Assembly (NCBI GenBank): GCA_030062745.1
Contig: CP099842.1
Coordinates: 7,509,838 to 7,573,837, forward strand
Length of the DNA stretch: 64,000 nt
Source: Capitulum mitella
Taxonomy: Eukaryota > Arthropoda > Thecostraca > Pollicipedomorpha > Pollicipedidae
Direction: 5' to 3'
Shown: one piece after another, positions 25,901 through 35,584 of the stretch
Numbering within the stretch: position 1 is the stretch's first letter
Layout: every line of letters begins with the position of its first letter
Made by a program: the position numbers and the translations under genes
The notes under the pieces: model-generated
What the model was told of the DNA's origin: nothing
Database searches by the model: none
Seen by the model: only the letters and a program-made list of their open reading frames with translations

Positions 25901-27254
25901 ACGTACAAGTCCGATAAGAACAGGTAAAACTGTTCGTGCCGGTCCGGTTAATACCATTGATTTTATCCCGCAAAAACCGCTTGTTGGCAAAAACCACCAA
26001 CTCTGGTTTGGATTCGGCGCAGGCATGACAGAAGGTCGCGAGGTCTTGTCGCTTGTAACGGTCCGGTGGGCCCTGTGGTTGAACGACGTCCGGTATCGCC
26101 ACAGTGGGTTCAGCAGCGATCTTGGAGCCGTGTTGAGTGTGCCGGTCCGGAGAGTCGGCTCGTGTGACGGTTTCCGGTGTTTCGGCAGTGGGTTTGGCAG
26201 CTCGACGCCGGCAGCCACCACTTCCACCCGGCTGGACGAGAGCAACAAGGGCCACCAGCTGCTCAAGGCCATGGGCTGGGGTGGCGCCGGTCTGGGCAGC
26301 AAGGAGCAGGGCATCGCTGAACCCATCTCCGGAGGAGAGGTACGTGTACTGTTGCAGGGACGGCGCTCTGGTCTATTGCTTTCAACAGCCATGGCTGTGG
26401 TGTCCAGTCAGAAACGGATTTCCGGACCATCTTAGAATGATTGTTGATGCTCAGAATGAATGATGGTGTGAATCCCATGCACTTGTGCTTCTCTTAGTTT
26501 TACTTAATGGCATATGGTATGTAATATATGCATTATATATACATAGTATATAGTATACGCATTTTGTGTATTCACAGTATATGTATTTTTGTGTATGCAG
26601 TATATACATTATATATATATATATTTGCATTATGTGTGCTATATATATTTATTACACATTTTTAAAGTATTTGTGCATATGTTTTTCATTTTTATGCAAA
26701 ATTTACAAATTTGTATGTATATATAGGTTCAAATATATATATATATATATCTACATTATATATTCACGGTAGTACATGCATTATATATATTTGCAGTATA
26801 CATCAAAGCCATTTCTCATTAAATGTTGTACACCATTAGCCGTTTCCCTTAGTGTTTAGTGGTATACACGGAAAACTCGGAAATCAAGCATATGATGTTG
26901 ATGTGTACAGAGATTGGTACGTTTGCCGCGGGGTTGCAACATTGGCCACTTTTTGTTCCATTTGTGGTCTTGAATTTGTGTGTGCTCTTGTCCGTCTTTT
27001 TGGGGGATGCTTGCATAAGGGGGCAGACTCGTCCTTTCATATTACCAATTGGGTTATATCGCTGGTGTTGACCATGGCATTTCCTTTCGTTTTTTCTGCA
27101 GGTTCGAGATCGCCAAGACCAGTACAAGGGAATTGGAGTTAATCTGCACGACCCATACGAGAACTTCCGCAAGAGCAAGGGCCAGGCCTTCATCTCACGC
27201 ATGAAGGAGAGGCAGGAGGAGATGCTGCTGCCGGCACCGCCCAAGACGACATAA
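5738..27254 (+). CDS. CHERP: CHERP, SURP/CID/RS/G-patch splicing-associated protein
   Basis: Fourteen exons: 5738-5762, 8320-8490, 9060-9110, 9444-9784, 10114-10349, 19776-19850, 20668-20779, 21376-21624, 22105-22245, 22852-23024, 23557-23733, 24031-24165, 26189-26339, 27102-27254. All junctions are GT-AG, phases agree throughout, and the product is about 729 residues. Order: SURP module (about 9-65); Gly/Pro/Gln-rich linker (83-196); RPR/CID domain (about 205-355, ending LHIIYLLNDVLHH then the VRKN...ESVVVPMF helices); Gln-rich coiled coil (to 420); conserved VPYFDLPAGLM; LPPP-APPSERLLAAVEAFY; Arg/Ser-rich tract (about 545-625); G-patch (about 640-679, GHQLLKAMGWGGAGLGSKEQG); DQYKGIG-HDPYENFRKSK tail. 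In vertebrates CHERP acts with U2 snRNP and in ER calcium homeostasis. It is shorter than human CHERP (916) because the Pro/Trp-rich middle is nearly absent. ATG chosen because the short first exon splices in phase into SURP. Confidence 0.93.
5830..8990. other. CpG-depleted block at the 5' end of CHERP
   Basis: CpG almost disappears about 100 bases after the CHERP start codon and returns near exon 3. I find none between about 6930 and 8125. Upstream (to about 5810) and downstream (from about 9060) CpG is common. The block covers intron 1, exon 2 and intron 2. It fits long-term germline methylation of the 5' gene body; methylation itself cannot be seen here. No other gene is visible inside intron 1. 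Confidence 0.7.
11121..11126 (-). terminator. candidate polyadenylation signal of the nested gene
   Basis: TTTATT on the plus strand reads AATAAA on the minus strand, about 545 bases past the stop codon of the nested antisense gene. It is the first clear hexamer I see downstream, so the 3' UTR would be about half a kilobase. Confidence 0.4.
11671..12682 (-). CDS. secreted Gly/Tyr/His-rich cuticle- or matrix-type protein (one frameshift)
   Basis: A single-exon gene lying antisense inside CHERP intron 5. The ATG at 12682 opens a signal peptide (MPPPALLLCVALAAAAAA, then DDGRPNHYRFGD and a proline run). After DTPG near 12565-12580 the reading moves to another frame that continues YHWYRYEYGG and stays open to the stop at 11671. 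The total, 1012 bases, is one more than a multiple of three, so a single extra base in the GC-rich CCCGGG stretch would explain it, giving about 336 residues. The C-terminal two thirds are repeats such as GGYHGG, SYHKGG and GYGGG, rich in Gly, Tyr and His, as in arthropod cuticle and some adhesive or silk-like proteins. The exact role is unknown. Coding sense is supported by the signal peptide, the TATA box and the regular repeats. Confidence 0.68.
12720..12727 (-). promoter_or_regulatory. TATA box of the nested Gly/Tyr/His-rich gene
   Basis: The plus strand reads CTTTATAGG, so the minus strand reads CCTATAAAG, about 40 bases upstream of the ATG at 12682. Transcription would start near 12695 with a very short leader. 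A strong TATA box with a short leader is usual for abundantly expressed cuticle-type genes (inference). Confidence 0.55.
13080..15400. other. CHERP intron 5, no further gene seen
   Basis: Short open frames on both strands lack domains or paired splice sites. I see no repeat arrays here. Confidence 0.4.
15400..16628. mobile_element. TTAA-associated inverted-repeat element (element E)
   Basis: The left side has GGGGTTGTCAAAAAGGGCACC near 15455-15475. The right side has the inverse, GGTGCCCTTTGTGACACCCC then TTAA, near 16588-16612. The outermost bases are diverged, so exact ends are uncertain (TTAA at 15400-15403 on the left). The interior is rich in AGGTCA and TGACCT half-sites and has a perfect TCAAGGTCA at 16051-16059. 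There is no transposase frame. It lies inside CHERP intron 5 and resembles elements A-D in size, TTAA context and half-site content. Confidence 0.5.
16881..16929. repeat. (TA)n microsatellite
   Basis: About 24 uninterrupted TA dinucleotides inside CHERP intron 5. Confidence 0.95.
18425..18612. repeat. short minisatellite around CGGCAGACCGTGG-TGACACA
   Basis: The motif CGGCAGACCGTGGCTGACACA recurs with changes at intervals of about 25-30 bases, roughly seven times, in CHERP intron 5. The flanking GC-rich intron sequence has no recognised gene. Confidence 0.65.
21870..22135 (+). repeat. 82 bp tandem array spanning the acceptor of CHERP exon 9
   Basis: The CCTCTGGTGGACCT block occurs at 21956, 22038 and 22120, exactly 82 bases apart, with a weaker copy near 21876. 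Each unit also carries a CCTCGACAGCAG|GCGGCTGCG splice-acceptor block. The real acceptor precedes 22105; a copy precedes 22023, and a decayed one lies near 21936-21941. The exon's first 30 or so bases are therefore part of the last repeat unit. Confidence 0.85.
22628..22885 (+). repeat. 49-59 bp array spanning the acceptor of CHERP exon 10
   Basis: Units begin near 22628, 22677, 22732, 22791 and 22846. Each has a CCCCAG-like end followed by a block like ATGGGGGCGGACACGCACAGG, then CGCTGTGTGACC and TTTGACC. The fifth unit is the true acceptor (CAG at 22849-22851) plus the first 30 or so bases of exon 10. The fourth keeps an intact CCCCAG|ATGG at 22791-22800. Confidence 0.75.
24172..24186. repeat. 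poly-C run just past a CHERP splice donor
   Basis: A run of about 14-15 C starts seven bases after the donor at 24166. Runs of 9-18 C or G recur through the window, for example at 541, 20819, 32247, 38095 and 60189. Confidence 0.8.
24790..25680. other. CHERP intron 12, AT-richer segment with no gene seen
   Basis: This segment looks repeat-derived. It has the direct repeats TCGTCGGACCAT near 25625-25665 and AGGTCA-type motifs near 25590-25610. I could not define element ends. Confidence 0.3.
25772..25839. repeat. 68 bp near-perfect inverted repeat
   Basis: The left arm starts TATACCTGTGTACGTGTATT. The right arm is its reverse complement apart from one change and a two-base length difference, ending CACAGGTATA. 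The loop is about 10 bases (CTGTATACAT). It lies in CHERP intron 12, 350 bases before exon 13. Confidence 0.75.
26510..26800. repeat. TATA/TGTA-rich low-complexity tract
   Basis: Several short (TA)n runs are mixed with ATGCATTATATA motifs in CHERP intron 13. No coding signal. Confidence 0.7.
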
Positions 27255-27484
27255 CTGGGTGTTGTTCATCTTTCACTCCGTCTGACGAGCACGGAACTGT
27301 CACTGACTGCGCATTCAGTGATGCGACGGACTCCCTTGCGGTGGCGCATGGCACCTGACCTGGGAAAGTTGCCCCTGAAAACTCTGCCGAGCGTCCTGAG
27401 GAACAGGGCACAGTGCGCCGACTGAGAGACCGAGCCGCGTACCCCGTATGCTGGCGTCCGCTTCTGTCATGGTGACTCACATCC

Positions 27485-27984
27485 NNNNNNNNNNNNNNNN
27501 NNNNNNNNNNNNNNNNNNNNNNNNNNNNNNNNNNNNNNNNNNNNNNNNNNNNNNNNNNNNNNNNNNNNNNNNNNNNNNNNNNNNNNNNNNNNNNNNNNNN
27601 NNNNNNNNNNNNNNNNNNNNNNNNNNNNNNNNNNNNNNNNNNNNNNNNNNNNNNNNNNNNNNNNNNNNNNNNNNNNNNNNNNNNNNNNNNNNNNNNNNNN
27701 NNNNNNNNNNNNNNNNNNNNNNNNNNNNNNNNNNNNNNNNNNNNNNNNNNNNNNNNNNNNNNNNNNNNNNNNNNNNNNNNNNNNNNNNNNNNNNNNNNNN
27801 NNNNNNNNNNNNNNNNNNNNNNNNNNNNNNNNNNNNNNNNNNNNNNNNNNNNNNNNNNNNNNNNNNNNNNNNNNNNNNNNNNNNNNNNNNNNNNNNNNNN
27901 NNNNNNNNNNNNNNNNNNNNNNNNNNNNNNNNNNNNNNNNNNNNNNNNNNNNNNNNNNNNNNNNNNNNNNNNNNNNNNNNNNNN
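27485..27984. other. assembly gap of 500 N
   Basis: The run is exactly 500 N, typical of a placeholder of unknown true size. It separates the CHERP 3' end from the RNF170 5' region, so the CHERP polyadenylation site and probably the RNF170 promoter are hidden in it. Confidence 0.98.
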
Positions 27985-28256
27985 GGATTTCTGGCTTTGT
28001 GTGAAGAACTAAAATCATTGTCATGTAGCAACCCAGCTTTCATTTGCATTCTTTAACTGGAGTGACCCATTTACTTTGGCTTACACATTGGAGAGGTTTT
28101 AAATGTGGTTCCAAGACTGCTGTGGATATATATTATTCCTGGATTATACTCACAAATGATGTGTTGTCTTCATCCACAATGTCCATTTGACTGTCAGCTG
28201 TTGGTGAGTGGCTTGCTTATGTGTAGACTGATAAATCTGAATTGCACAGGTCTGGC

Positions 28257-31019
28257 ATGTCCCACTGGGAGGCAACTGAGGGGACAGGAGCAACCTACAT
28301 GGAGGGGGTGGGAGATGAAGTGCTTCTGACTGCCACCTTTATCATAATTGCCATCTCCTCTGTCATACTGGTCTTCAGGTAATATGGCATGTTTTGTATT
28401 GTTTCAAGAACTGTTTTTTTAGGTAACATTGCATTTGGCCATATTTTAGTGACAAACTCTGCTTTTATGTGTGATTTGGGGAAATGTGCAGAATGCTGGT
28501 CAACCTTGAATGATTGCAGAATACCTACAATATCTTCCGAATCAAAGAAAATATGGTATGTCTAGGCTACCTCACTTGATGGTAGTGATTGTAGAGAAGG
28601 AATTGGATTGGTGATTGGTGATTGCATTGTGCCATGCATGTGTTGCAATTTTCTTGGTGTTCACTCTTTATAGTAACATGTTTTTTTCAGGCCAGCTCTG
28701 GACTGGCCAGCTCTACTTGGCAGACATTTTGGCAATCAAGTAGGATACAATAATGGTCCAGCATATCAGGGTGAGAGCTGTGATCTGAGTTCATATCAAG
28801 CAATCTTCCATGTGGATTTGACACCACCATGTCACCTGCTTGCAATGCCAGTATGTTTTACCTTAGATGTCAGCCAGGGCTTAATGCAGATAGGTGTCCT
28901 TTCAGTCATAAAATAGCCATTGCATAAGCTTTCTGACTTGTGAACAAATAGCAGTTTTAGGTCTTTGAAGCATTTAAACCACATTGTGTTTCTGGAGCAT
29001 CATTGGGCAAGAGTACAGCTGCAAATGCTATGGCAACTATTTAAAAGCCATTGGTCCTTCAATAACAATAAAACAGAGGAGAAATCATGCCTACAACCTG
29101 ATTCTGGGGGCTTAGAGTACTAGCTACACTCAGCAGGTCGAGTCTGTTATATCCTTGTCTGGCATTTGTCTAGCACTCTATCTGTTTGCTCACATTCGTC
29201 TGGCTCCATGTGGACCGGTCCCTCCCGTCTCGGCGCCTGACGCGCCCTCTGGCGGCTCCGCTGCAGGAGGTGACGGGGCGGCGCCGACGGTGGCGGCTGT
29301 GCCGGTGCGGGACCGGCAGCGCAGCGCCGACTCGGCCTGCCCCATCTGCCTGGCCGACACCATCCGGCTGGGCATCGAGACCAACTGCGGCCACCTCTTC
29401 TGCTCCCAGTGCCTCTTCACGTACCGCGACCACGGCAGCTTCGTCGGGCCGATGAAGTGCGCCCTCTGCCGCCAGCCGGTACGTTCCCAGCGCGGAGGTC
29501 AGCGGTCTGTTCTGGCTGCTGGCTTGGTAGGGACGTAGCTGGGGAGGGGGTTGCGGGCCATCCCCCTGAGCCAAGCAGTCTAAGCGATTTTGCGCGAATA
29601 CGGAATGGTGGTCATATATATGTTGCAAGAGCAAACATTATATGTATTCCTGTGGGTTAAATATCATGTCAGTTACATAAAATTGGTGGTATTTCCCATG
29701 AACATCATCATATGTCAGTGGTATGTGACAAAATTTGACTCCCTCCCCGAAGGAAATCTTGGCTACGTGCCTGTGGCGTGATAGGGTTAGGGGCTGACCC
29801 GGCGAGACTCGGGTACAGATGTGCTGCCAGGTTTTGAGGGTATCAGTTAACCAGACTTACGTGCAGCGAGCCGCGCTGTCGGGTGTTCGCGCGACATACC
29901 ATGCTACGGGAAGTAGGTAAATATTCTTCTGACTACGTCGACCCAGTCTGGCATATACACGTAGTCTTCACTAAGGCCCCCAGTTTTTCTTTGCGCGATC
30001 CCTGCACAGCTGCATCTGTTGTTTGAGCCTCGCCGATTTTCTCCACGCTCGGCCCGCCCCGACCCGCGGTTGGCCCCCGCCTCCGCTGGACCGCCCGCCT
30101 CGCCCTGCGATTGGTCGCCGCTGGTCGCCGAACTGCCTACCGCTCCGCTGACTGGTCCCCGCCGCTGGCTGCTGTATCAGCTGCCATGCCGACGATTGGT
30201 CGCCTCCGGCCGCTGAACCGCCAGCCGCGTCGCCAGGTGACGCTGCTGTTCCCGAGTTTCACCGAGGACGAGCTAAATTCGGCCGAGCTGGAGGAGATCG
30301 AGGCGCGCGACCGGGCGCGCAGCGAGGCCAACAGGTACAACCGGCGCTTCTCCGGGGAGCCGCGCGAGGTGAGCACGCCCGGCACGGCCGTGCGGCGCCG
30401 CCAGACCTTGCTGGCGTTGAGGTGGATGCAGTTAGCTGAATGTGCACATGTGCACATGCGCAAAATGGAATGGCCCGCCTGTTCTGTAGCAGCTGTGCTC
30501 AAGTGTCCGTAGGTTTCGTCACAGGCTGCTTGTGGCAGTGTGTTCGTTAAATTCTTGATTCCGCAATGCGATCCTCAGAACGTGTTGATTACCGTTTGGT
30601 TGAAGCCTACGCACACTACCGTTTACGCTGCACCCAAACATGGTGAAGGTAACTAACTGGTTGACACGTTTCCGCTATGAATATCGTGCTCTGTTCAATA
30701 CGTGCGTTTTTCTTTGCGGCGCGTATTCCGTGATGACGCGCCGTCTGGCCGCCAGTGGATGGAGTACCTGCGGGACCTGCCGACGCTGCTGCGCCACCTG
30801 CGGGTGGAGTTCTTCAGCGAAGGCGGCCTGTTCCTGGTGTTCCGGATCCGCGTGGTGGTCTGCTTCCTGGCCGCGCTCATGTACGTGGCCTCGCCGCTCG
30901 ACATCCTGCCGGAGGCGGTGTTCGGCTTGCTCGGCCTGTTCGACGACATCTTCATCATGGTGCTGATCATGATCTACGTCAGCGTCATCTACCGGCGGTA
31001 CGTGGCGGCGCGCGCCTAA
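28257..31019 (+). CDS. RNF170: RNF170, ER-membrane RING-type E3 ubiquitin ligase
   Basis: Five exons: 28257-28378, 28691-28770, 29267-29478, 30237-30368, 30756-31019. All are GT-AG, phases agree, and the product is about 269 residues (human 258). Order: N-terminal membrane helix (about 21-40, TATFIIIAISSVILVF); C3HC4 RING with C92, C95, C108, H110, C113, C116, C132 and C135; a linker helix with YNRRFSGEPRE; then the DUF1232-type C-terminal part with two hydrophobic helices around SPLDILPEAVFGLLGLFDD. Mammalian RNF170 sits in the ER membrane and ubiquitinates activated IP3 receptors. The ATG at 28257 follows an acceptor at about 28248, so a non-coding first exon probably lies upstream, in or near the N gap. 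The 5' third is CpG-depleted, as in CHERP. Confidence 0.95.
29527..29773. mobile_element. short inverted-repeat element (copy 1) in RNF170 intron 3
   Basis: The left end is AGGGACGTAGCTGGGGAGGG. The right end is CTTGGCTACGTGCCTG, its approximate inverse. The interior aligns with the element at 42013-42402: AGCCAAGC-GTCTA, AGCGATTT, ACGGA-TGGTGG, AGCAAACATT and CAGTG. No coding capacity, so probably a non-autonomous DNA transposon of unassigned superfamily. Confidence 0.65.
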
Positions 31020-31993
31020 CGCCCGCCCAGGCCGGCCTAAGCAGTGGGCGGAGCGAGTCAGCTGTTGGGAGGAGGCTCCAGGTTTTACGTATGGACGCGG
31101 TGGGTTCGTGTGTCGCTGTGACGTCGAATAATGGTTCACGGTCGCTGCGAAGCAGCGGCGGCGTGACGGACGCGCGGAGGAATGTCGGCCGCGCGGCGGA
31201 TCGCGTCGGCTTCGTGGTGACGCGGAACCCTATGCCTGGCGTGAGCCCACTCAGTGCGGTCCGCGACATGTCCAGTCGGCAACTCTCCCAACGGGCGGTC
31301 TCCTCACACGGGTAGTCGGCGGATGTTGGAGTCTTGTGGCGCCGGTGAGCCGGCTGTTGTCCGTGAGAACGCTTTGACTGGCTTCACGGGAGACCGTCTC
31401 GAAGCCGCGTCCCCGCCGCGATGCCCCTGTGAAGCCCGCGTCCCACCCCGCCCCCGCAGTGCCCCGCTGTCGCCTTCAGCGCCGGCCGTCGCCGTCGGTG
31501 CCGAGTGCTAGCCCGCCGTCCGAGCGTGTGCACTCCTGTGATACTGGGGCGCATCGGTGGCCCGCTGCGGACGATACATGTGATTCTGGCCCAGCCGCCC
31601 GCCTGGAGTGCCTGCCTCATGGCGTGTCGTGTGTTCGCGTGCGCCTCCTCCGTGCTGTCCGGGTACCGTCCGCTTACCGTGCGGCTGCGACCAGTGTACA
31701 TGCCGCCTATCGAGGCGGTGAATGTAGTCGGGAGAACTGATCCAGTCAGGCTAACCTGGAGAACCCAGACCATTTGTTTTCGTGTGTCCCGCTGTGGCCT
31801 TTTTGTTCCCGCGAACCATGCCGGCCCTGTTATTGGGGTGTCCGGTTTAGTGGCGCCCGATCGATGCGTCGGAAAGCGGTGTCACGCGCAGCTTGTTCCG
31901 ACACTGGGAGACGGTCGCGGCGTATCCTTAACGTGGTCCGTTTTACTCCCTGTGATCAGAACTTTTCGACGAATTGAACCCGCTGGCTTGGTC

Positions 31994-31999
31994 AATAAA
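31994..31999 (+). terminator. candidate RNF170 polyadenylation signal
   Basis: AATAAA about 975 bases after the RNF170 stop is the first perfect hexamer I see downstream. The intervening GC-rich sequence would be 3' UTR. Confidence 0.4.
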
Positions 32000-33429
32000 G
32001 CAACGAGGAAGAGTGCCTCCGGGAAAGGGCCGGTTTGGACCGGAAGTGGTAATACGAATGTCTGTGACGTAGCTTGAGCGCCATGATGTTGAGGCGCGCC
32101 TCTCTATTCCGACACTGGTTTGAGATCCACGCGGTCAGGTCTGCGTCGCGACTGTTCGCGGTGGGGATGTACCCCGGATATCGAGGCCGACTGTGTCGTA
32201 GAGGTGACCGGACGTGCAGAGAACGTTCTCTGGTGTGTGTGTCTGTGCGGGGGGGGGGGGCGCTGGTCGTTAAAAGCTTCTCTCCCACCGCTGCATAGTT
32301 TGAGCAGAACGGAGTCTGGCATAAACACCTCGGCACTTGCCTTGCCCATGCTGAAGGAGTTCAACATGGCAAGCAAAAAATGAACGTCCATAACCAAAGC
32401 ATCCGTCAAGATACGACGAAAGTACAATAGGAATGCTGACTCAGCGCAACGGCTCCGGTGTATGTCCTGAACAAAAACGTTCGCAGCTACCATCCGTTTT
32501 GAATACAAACTGTGGGTGGCATATTTTACACAGAAGTCTAGATGACAACAAAAAAGATGCAGTAGCTCATCAGATTTGTCCGATCTCCTCGTACCTTTAT
32601 AATAGTCATTGGAAGGGGCCTTAAAAATATCGATATGATGTAGAAAATAATACACTTCCTGCAGAATGGACCCAACGAAGAGAATAGTAAAACAAAGGTA
32701 AAAGTATCTATTCAGATTTGCATACATTCAACACAGCATCAACTCAAACAACAACACAACTTTCAAACGATAGCGTCGCTGAATCGACGATCGTTCAGTT
32801 GCCTTCGATTAACCTATCACAGAACGCCGAGATAACCCAAAGATCAGCTCAACGGCGTCGAACTCAGTCCGCGTTAACCATGGCCGTGTATCCCCAAAAC
32901 TCACGGATTATCATGCTTAGCTGAAAACAGGGTTGGTATCCGGAACCCGGCTGAACGTGATGAACCCGAGACAACTGGCGGAACTGTGTCGAAGAGGGCG
33001 CCTTGCGTGACTAGACAGCTGACTACGGAATGTAACGTGCCACCATGCATGTCGGGTCACGTGACCCACGAGAATCGAACCAACGACCCACTGCCGCATC
33101 AGCCTCCATCGGTTCTGCACACGACGCGCGTATGCACTCCGAATACGGAACACAACAAGCATTCCCCAAATCTGTAACGGACTGTAACGCTGGAAGTGCG
33201 CAAGCAGTGGGAGAAAATGCACATTAGCCCTCTGAGGTGTGTGCTGAGGTGTGCAGTGCAATTTGTGGTGCACAGCATCATTAACAATCTGGCAGTAGCA
33301 GCCACCACTGGAGGGGCCTCTCGAAAGGCAGCAGTTTTCAGTTGCCCATACCATCAGTACCAACACCTATCCCATCATCCTCGAACGACGTCAAGCGGTC
33401 TACCCAGGGCTGCCAGTATTATTATCATC
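32000..33429. other. RNF170-CFAP97 spacer, no gene seen
   Basis: I looked here on the minus strand for the missing last exon of the CFAP97 relative and did not find it. A G run lies at about 32247-32258. A GGTTCGATTC string on the minus strand near 33071-33080 resembles a tRNA B box, but it cannot form a T stem. Confidence 0.35.
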
Positions 33430-34030
33430 TCCAGCAGAGGCACCCAGCGCTCCAGCCAGGGCCCCGGTGTGACTGTCCTCTCCAGCAGAGGCACCCAGCG
33501 GTCCAGCCAGGGCCCCGGTGTGACTGTCCTCTCCACCAGACACCCAGCGGTCCAGCCAAGGCCCCGGTGTGACTGTCCTCTCCACCAGACACCCAGCGGT
33601 CCAGCCAGGGCCCCGGTGTGACTGTCCTCTCCAGCAGAGACACCCAGCGGTCCAGCCAGGGCCCCGGTGTGACTGTCCTCTCCACCAGAGACACCCAGCG
33701 GTCCAGCCAGGGCCCCGGTGTGACTGTCCTCTCCACCAGAGACACCCAGCGGTCCAGCCAGGGTCCCGGTGTGACTGTCCTCTCTAGCACAGGCACCTAG
33801 CGGTCCAGCCAGGGCCGCCGGTGTGACTGTCCTCTCCAGTAGCGACACCTAGCGGTCCACCCAGGGCCGCCGGTGTGACTGCCCTCTCCAGCAGCGACAC
33901 CTAGCGGTCCACCCAGGGCCGCCGGTGTGACTGTCCTCTCCAGTAGCGACACCTAGCGGTCCACCCAGGGCCGCCGGTGTGACTGCCCTCTCCAGCAGCG
34001 ACACCTAGCGGTCCACCCAGGGCCGTCGGT
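33430..34030. repeat. 47-51 bp minisatellite, about 12 copies
   Basis: Units read roughly CACCCAGCGGTCCAGCCAGG then GCCCCGGTGTGACTGTCCTC and TCCAGCAGAGG. The left part uses GCCCCGGTG and the right part GCCGCCGGTG, so two subtypes are arranged in blocks. Because many units are 51 bases, a minus-strand frame stays open through most of the array as a 17-residue repeat (ERTVTPGPWLDRWVSLV). I take that as a by-product of the unit length. It lies in the probable 3' intron of the CFAP97 gene. Confidence 0.9.
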
Positions 34031-34436
34031 GGCGAACGGCTCCCCGCTCCAGGATTGGACGCACGGGCGGCGGCTCGTCGTAAAACCCTGAGATCACCGA
34101 ACGGGAACGGCCGGGCCGAGCGAATCTTCTGCAGCAGAATCTGCAACGGACAGTCGCAAAACGCGCTCAGATCCCGGGCACGGCAGCTGCCTGACAAGTG
34201 GTGGCACCTGCCGCACTAAAAACGCCCAGCACTCCAGGCATCAGCGCCCCACGGCGGCAGCTCCATGCGACTGCGTATCCATGCGTCCTCTGCACGACAC
34301 GACATGCATCGAGAGTCAAACGTATGACAAGCCAGAGCTACATTACAACAGCTGATGAGTCTGCCTACCAACATGACTTGTGGAAAAGAGGCGAGCTGCG
34401 CTCTGACCGCGGGCAGGTCCGGCCCATTGTACTCAC

Positions 34437-35584
34437 CAGATTGTCACGTCTGATCTGGTCCTTCTGGCTGCGGCGGGGCCGACTGGCGCCGCCCGCTGCC
34501 GCTGGGTGCGCTATTGGTCGCCGCTGCTGCGCCACGATCTTGTTCAGCAGGATGCGGTTCTGGCGGTCGATCTGGCGCACCTCCTCGTTGGTGAAGGACA
34601 TGTTCTTCCTGGTGGGCGCACGCACGGGCCGCGGCGTGGCCGCCGGCGCCGTGCGCGGCTTGGTCCGCTCCAGGTGGCGCACGGCGTCGGCGAGCAGGCC
34701 GAGCCGGCCGGCCGGCGCCGAGCGGCCACTGCCGGCCGGTGGCCGCGCCGACGGCGCGTCCGCCTCGGAGCGGCCGCCGCCCAGCCAGGTCTGCACCTCG
34801 GCCGGCCGGCCGCCGGCGTCTGACTCAGAGTCGGAGCCGCCCACCATGTCGCTGCTGGACGAGTCCGAGTCGCTGCGCATCAGGCGCGCGATCTGGCGCG
34901 CCGTCAGCGCCGCCTCGGCCAGGCTGCTGCTCCAGCGCTTCCGGCGCGGGCAGCCGGAGCGGGGCCGCGGCCGGCGCGCGCGGGCCGGCGCCTCGGCAGC
35001 CAAGGGAGGGGTGTCAGCATGCTGGGGAAGTGCCAGCCTGGCCTCATAGGCACCAGAGGACACTCGAAGACACTGCAGGCTCTGCTCGATGACAGCCATG
35101 TCATGGGCCACTTCTTGCAGGTCACCAGTGCCAGGACCAGATTCTGCATCACTCAGGGAGTTTGAGGCACTCTGGCATTCTGAATCGCTGTCAGCTTCTG
35201 GACTGCTATGAGACTCTGAATGGCTGCTCCTGTCTTGCCCAACAAGTGTCTCTGGGCCTCTGAACTGGTTTTGTTGGATTTCATCCTCTCTGCTATCAGT
35301 CAGGTTTGCTCTTTGCTTGCAGGACTGGGCTTGATCCTCTGAAGGCATGTTCTGAATTTCTTCACCATTAAGCATAATTTTGTCCTGTGTATTGCAACCT
35401 TGTCTTTTGATTTCTACTGTGCTGTTTTTCAATTCACATTTCTTGTCTGATGAATGGGGATCAGGCTCATCAAAAAAGTCAAAGTCTACTTCTCCTGTAT
35501 GCAAGTCTGGGTCATATGAAACATCCTGCAGTCCAATGTGGAATGCCATTTCAAAGGTGGCAACTCCAGTGCATTTATCAAGAC
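34437..35584 (-). CDS. CFAP97: CFAP97/Hemingway-family ciliary protein, main exon (partial)
   Basis: One large exon bounded by an acceptor (TTTTTATTTTTGGCAG ending at 35585) and a GTGAGT donor at 34436. The best ATG is at 35549, giving 371 codons in phase to the donor. Near the N-terminus is GEVDFDFFDEPD, matching the GEVD-FF motif near the start of human CFAP97. Ser/Asp/Glu-rich tracts follow (residues about 120-160 and 225-250). At the C-terminal end is the family hallmark NMSFTNEEVRQIDRQNRILL and QKDQIRRDNL, where the exon stops; the family continues with an LL-RL helix. The last exon or exons were not found. Drosophila hemingway is needed for sperm axonemes. Without splicing, the frame would run on to a stop at 34365. 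The 5' half is CpG-depleted and the 3' half CpG-rich, with a sharp change near 35045. Confidence 0.85.

Noticed and set aside
25909-25931. 23-base microexon in CHERP intron 12, between a CAG and GTAAAA
   Set aside because: Including it shifts the frame and destroys the G-patch; joining 24165 to 26189 directly is in phase and matches the family.
27448-28056. Open frames across the N gap
   Set aside because: They consist of undetermined bases.
33050-33110. tRNA-like sequence with a GGTTCGATTC B box on the minus strand
   Set aside because: The bases on each side of the loop do not pair as a T stem and no cloverleaf forms. It may be a SINE scrap.
33375-33848. 157-codon minus-strand open frame in the minisatellite
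   Set aside because: A by-product of a 51-base unit; unit-length changes move it between frames.
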